This document shows positions 62,989 through 64,000 of a DNA stretch of 64,000 nt, in pieces. Within the stretch, counting starts at the first letter, position 1. Every line of letters starts with the position of its first letter. The position numbers were made by a program, and so were the translations under genes. The notes beneath the pieces were generated by a model, which saw only the letters and a program-made list of their open reading frames with translations, ran no database searches and had not been told where the DNA came from. The stretch is from Marinimicrobium koreense (GTDB lineage: Bacteria; Pseudomonadota; Gammaproteobacteria; Pseudomonadales; Cellvibrionaceae). The DNA is taken from positions 1,736,001-1,800,000 of the forward strand of contig NZ_RJUK01000001.1 of assembly GCF_003762925.1 (NCBI RefSeq), read 5' to 3'.

Positions 62989-64000
62989 ATGAACTATTCA
63001 CCGGGGGCCGCGCCGCCCCGTTCTCATCGAGTTGTCATCTTCAGCACCATCGTGGCCGCCCTCGGGGGGCTACTGTTCGGCTTTGATACCGCCGTTATTT
63101 CCGGCACCACCGGTGCACTGGAGCGGGAATTTGAACTCAGCAGCAACGGGCTGGGCTTTACCGTTGCCATCGCGCTGATCGGTACGGTCATCGGCGCATT
63201 GAGCGTGGGTAAACCGGCCGACTGGCTGGGCCGCAAGCGCTCCCTGATGGTCATTGCGGTGATGTATTTCATCTCTGCCGTGGGCAGCGCACTGGCCACG
63301 GTCTGGGGTGAGTTTCTGGTCTATCGTCTGATTGGCGGTCTGGCGGTGGGTGCCGCCTCGGTGGTAGCACCGATGTATATCGCGGAAATTTCCCCCGCCG
63401 CCATGCGCGGCCGGCTGGTGGCGATCAATCAGTTGAACGTGGTCGGTGGCATTCTGCTGGCGTTTCTATCCAACTATGTGATTGGCCTGTCCATTGACGA
63501 TGCGACGGCATGGCGCTGGATGCTGGGTATCGAAGCGGTACCCGCGGCACTGTTCCTCGCCCTGCTGTTCCTCATTCCCTACAGCCCGCGTTGGTTGGTC
63601 AAGAAAGGTCGCACCGTTGAAGCCCACGACGTTCTGGTCAAAATGGGCGAGCCCAACGTCGAGCAGGAGCTGGCGGATATCGAACGTTCACTGAAAGATA
63701 ACGACAACGGCGCTTCGGACCGCCTGTTCCAGCGCAAATATATGTTCCCGATTTTCTGCGCCTGGGCCATTGCCATGTTCAATCAGCTCTCGGGCATCAA
63801 TGCGTTAATGTACTACGCGCCCCGCATTTTTGAGAGCGCTGGCTTCAGCACCGAGGCATCCCTGCTGCAGGCGGTTCTGGTGGGTGGCACCAATTTCATG
63901 TTCACCGTCATCGCCCTGTTCATGATCGACAAGCTCGGCCGTCGTCCCCTGCTGTTCATCGGCTCCATCGGTACCGCCGCCTCGCTGTTTCTGGTCAGCT
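62989..64000 (+). CDS. MFS sugar porter, probable fructose permease (3' end cut)
   Basis: The frame runs off the window after about 337 residues. It has the sugar-porter signatures GGLLFGFDTAVISG in the first membrane segment, GKPADWLGRKRSLM in the first loop, YIAEISPAAMRGRLVAINQ, PYSPRWLVKKGR and later FNQLSGINALMYYAPRIFESAG and DKLGRRPLL. This is the SP family (XylE/GLUT type, proton symport or facilitator). About 87 bases after the fructokinase stop, it most likely brings in fructose released in the periplasm. The C-terminal three or four membrane segments lie beyond the end. Confidence 0.93.
   Translation, partial: MNYSPGAAPPRSHRVVIFSTIVAALGGLLFGFDTAVISGTTGALEREFELSSNGLGFTVAIALIGTVIGALSVGKPADWLGRKRSLMVIAVMYFISAVGSALATVWGEFLVYRLIGGLAVGAASVVAPMYIAEISPAAMRGRLVAINQLNVVGGILLAFLSNYVIGLSIDDATAWRWMLGIEAVPAALFLALLFLIPYSPRWLVKKGRTVEAHDVLVKMGEPNVEQELADIERSLKDNDNGASDRLFQRKYMFPIFCAWAIAMFNQLSGINALMYYAPRIFESAGFSTEASLLQAVLVGGTNFMFTVIALFMIDKLGRRPLLFIGSIGTAASLFLVS

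Overview
The window looks like chromosome of a polysaccharide-degrading gammaproteobacterium close to Cellvibrionaceae (Marinimicrobium, Gilvimarinus, Saccharophagus type). The evidence is the high GC, the Pseudomonas-like gene order (dksA-gluQ-cbrX-cbrA-cbrB-crcZ-pcnB-folK-dNK-panB; hemA-prfA-prmC-moeB; lolB-ispE-tRNA-Gln-prs-rplY-pth-ychF), and the Gly- and Ser-rich linkers behind the lipobox of secreted carbohydrate-active enzymes. The genus is inferred.

Layout. 1-2.4 kb: htpX end, an S1C envelope protease and sfsA. 2.6-13 kb: the dksA/cbr/pcnB/pan block, in which the 0.87 kb between cbrB and pcnB holds a CrcZ-type small RNA: GTTAC/GTAAC sites, a -24/-12 promoter, an A-rich body with many AAYAAYAA motifs, and a UUCG-capped terminator. 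13-15.8 kb: a PL10-type pectate lyase lipoprotein, a Gfo/Idh/MocA oxidoreductase and a SnoaL-like protein. 16.0-20.3 kb: an AT-rich island ending in the 3' part of tRNA-Pro(CGG), with a 25-bp imperfect copy of that tRNA end at the far side. It carries a STAS/GHKL-ATPase gene pair of unknown role, an XRE regulator with palindromic operators, a membrane protein, a frameshifted excisionase-like relic and a small lipoprotein, but no integrase. 20.5-34.9 kb: core genes (LpoP-like lipoprotein, mrcB, a PfkB kinase, moeB, prmC, prfA, hemA, a TPR lipoprotein, lolB, ispE, tRNA-Gln, prs, rplY, pth).

34.8-64 kb: a large fructan-utilisation region interrupted by ychF, tRNA-Met and an hpf-like gene. It holds four GH32-type proteins, a lipoprotein of four tandem beta-sandwich-like modules, a TonB receptor with a TPR/2OG-Fe(II) oxygenase and a flavin halogenase, a SusC/SusD pair of Bacteroidetes type, a ROK fructokinase and an MFS sugar porter (cut by the window end). 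Proposed flow: surface lipoproteins bind and cut levan or inulin, SusC/SusD and possibly the second receptor import oligosaccharides, further GH32 activity yields fructose, the MFS protein takes it up and the kinase makes fructose-6-phosphate. No dedicated transcription regulator for the locus is visible. Two leaders (susC-like and MFS) carry an AAYAAYAA motif next to the ribosome binding site, which suggests Hfq/Crc repression relieved by the CrcZ-like RNA encoded 50 kb away.

The strongest points for follow-up are the CrcZ-like RNA and its possible link to the fructan locus, the SusC/SusD pair in a proteobacterium, the repeated accessory module shared by the fructan proteins, the Glu-for-Asp change at the GH32 nucleophile in two enzymes, and the tRNA-Pro island. 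All calls come from reading the sequence; no database search was run.
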